A stretch of 5,367 nucleotides of DNA, taken from JAKBCQ01 sp021807585. Lineage in GTDB: Bacteria; Planctomycetota; Planctomycetia; Isosphaerales; Isosphaeraceae. A model generated the notes under the pieces. The model made no database searches. It was not told where the DNA came from and was given only the letters and a program-made list of their open reading frames with translations. The number at the start of each line of letters is the position of its first letter. Positions within the stretch are counted from its first letter, which is position 1. Of the stretch, positions 4,662 to 5,367 are shown piece after piece. The DNA is taken from positions 1 to 5,367 of the forward strand of contig DAHWFG010000662.1 of the NCBI GenBank assembly GCA_027325115.1. The letters are read 5' to 3'. Position numbers and translations under genes: made by a program.

Positions 4662-5367
4662 ATGTGCCGTCAGCGTGATCCGATAGCGACCCTCGTCTGG
4701 CTGGGGATTTTCAGCCTGACTGCGGTGATCGCGCCCGGCCCGGCTTCAACCGAGCCGTACGAGCAAACCGACAGCGCCCCAAAATCGAAGCAATCTTCCC
4801 CGACCGAATCCACCAAGAAAGCGAAGTCGGCTAAAAGCCCGCAAAAAGGAGCCAAAGGCGCGGCGATCAAGAAAAGCGGCGCCAAAACATCGGTTGAGCT
4901 TCATATCGACCGACACGGATTCGTTGACTCCTCCAATCGCCCCGTGAGGCTTCGAGGAGTCAATATCCCCAGCCTCGAATGGCGCAACGACGGCGATCAC
5001 ATCATCGAATCAACGCGAGTCGCACTTGATGATTGGAAAGCAAACGTCATTCGAATCCCCGTTTCCCAGGATCGCTGGTTCGGTAAAACGCCGAATCAAG
5101 ACGAAGATCCCGCCGAACGATATCGCTCGATCGTCGACCTGATCGTCCGGATCACGAACGAGCACGCCGCATACGTCATCCTCGACCTTCACTGGTCGAA
5201 CGCAGCAGTTTGGGGCAAGTACATCGGCCAGCACAAGATGCCCGATGAATACAGCCTCGAGTTTTGGAAAGACGCGGCGCGACGCTACGCGAACCACCCC
5301 GCCGTCATCTTCGATTTATATAATGAGCCGTTCCAGGTCTCGTGGGACGTCTGGAAGAACGGCGGAG
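4662..5367 (+). CDS. Secreted glycoside hydrolase family 5 (cellulase-like), N-terminal part
   Basis: The frame is open from ATG 4662 to the window end, giving 235 residues of an incomplete protein. Residues 1-29 form a signal peptide: a basic start (MCRQRD), a hydrophobic core at about 9-24 and a probable cleavage near PGPAS. A Lys/Ser/Ala-rich linker follows, with 11 lysines in residues 41-75. The catalytic domain begins near 78 with HIDRHGFVDSSNRPVRLRGVN, cut here at 21 to show a start typical of GH5 enzymes. R131 in NVIRIPV, H177 in VILDLHW and N221-E222 in FDLYNEP match conserved GH5 residues, with E222 as the expected acid/base. The nucleophile Glu lies beyond the window. The fold should hydrolyse a beta-1,4-linked glucan or mannan outside the cytoplasm; GH5 covers cellulases, mannanases and others, so the substrate is open. 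The gene is transcribed away from the fusion gene. Confidence 0.92.
   Translation, partial: MCRQRDPIATLVWLGIFSLTAVIAPGPASTEPYEQTDSAPKSKQSSPTESTKKAKSAKSPQKGAKGAAIKKSGAKTSVELHIDRHGFVDSSNRPVRLRGVNIPSLEWRNDGDHIIESTRVALDDWKANVIRIPVSQDRWFGKTPNQDEDPAERYRSIVDLIVRITNEHAAYVILDLHWSNAAVWGKYIGQHKMPDEYSLEFWKDAARRYANHPAVIFDLYNEPFQVSWDVWKNGG

Overview
The window shows four protein genes and two longer gaps. It looks like bacterial chromosome, moderately GC-rich by eye, with ordinary Shine-Dalgarno (SD) sites. The best taxonomic clue is the central gene, a secreted protein that joins a thioredoxin domain to a trypsin-like protease domain ending in GRSGGGLF and GVCN motifs. I associate that architecture, from memory, with Planctomycetes, and the carotenoid oxidoreductase next to an aldehyde dehydrogenase also fits that phylum. 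This assignment is an inference with moderate confidence; a family such as Isosphaeraceae is only a guess.

Layout, left to right. Positions 1-189 (minus) hold the N-terminal end of what looks like an aldehyde dehydrogenase, cut by the window edge. Positions 191-1738 (minus) hold a complete CrtI/CrtN/CrtP-family FAD-dependent carotenoid desaturase or oxidase. Its stop codon lies one base before the aldehyde dehydrogenase start, so the two genes form a tight operon, transcribed leftward from a candidate promoter at 1788-1815. Positions 1739-2121 carry that promoter and two unrelated pairs of direct repeats (30 bp and 39 bp). Positions 2122-3822 (minus) hold the thioredoxin/trypsin fusion, whose last codons and stop lie inside one of the 39-bp copies. 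Positions 3823-4661 are a gap of about 840 bp with no convincing gene but three short perfect inverted repeats. Positions 4662-5367 (plus) hold the start of a secreted glycoside hydrolase family 5 enzyme, cut by the right edge just after its acid/base glutamate.

How the genes work together. The desaturase/oxidase and aldehyde dehydrogenase make sense as consecutive steps in carotenoid tailoring: desaturation or terminal methyl oxidation to an aldehyde, then oxidation to a carboxylic acid. The Trx-protease and the GH5 enzyme are both probably exported but point in different directions from separate upstream regions, and nothing in the sequence ties them to the carotenoid genes. I did not find a CRISPR array, transposase, integrase, tRNA, rRNA or defence system.
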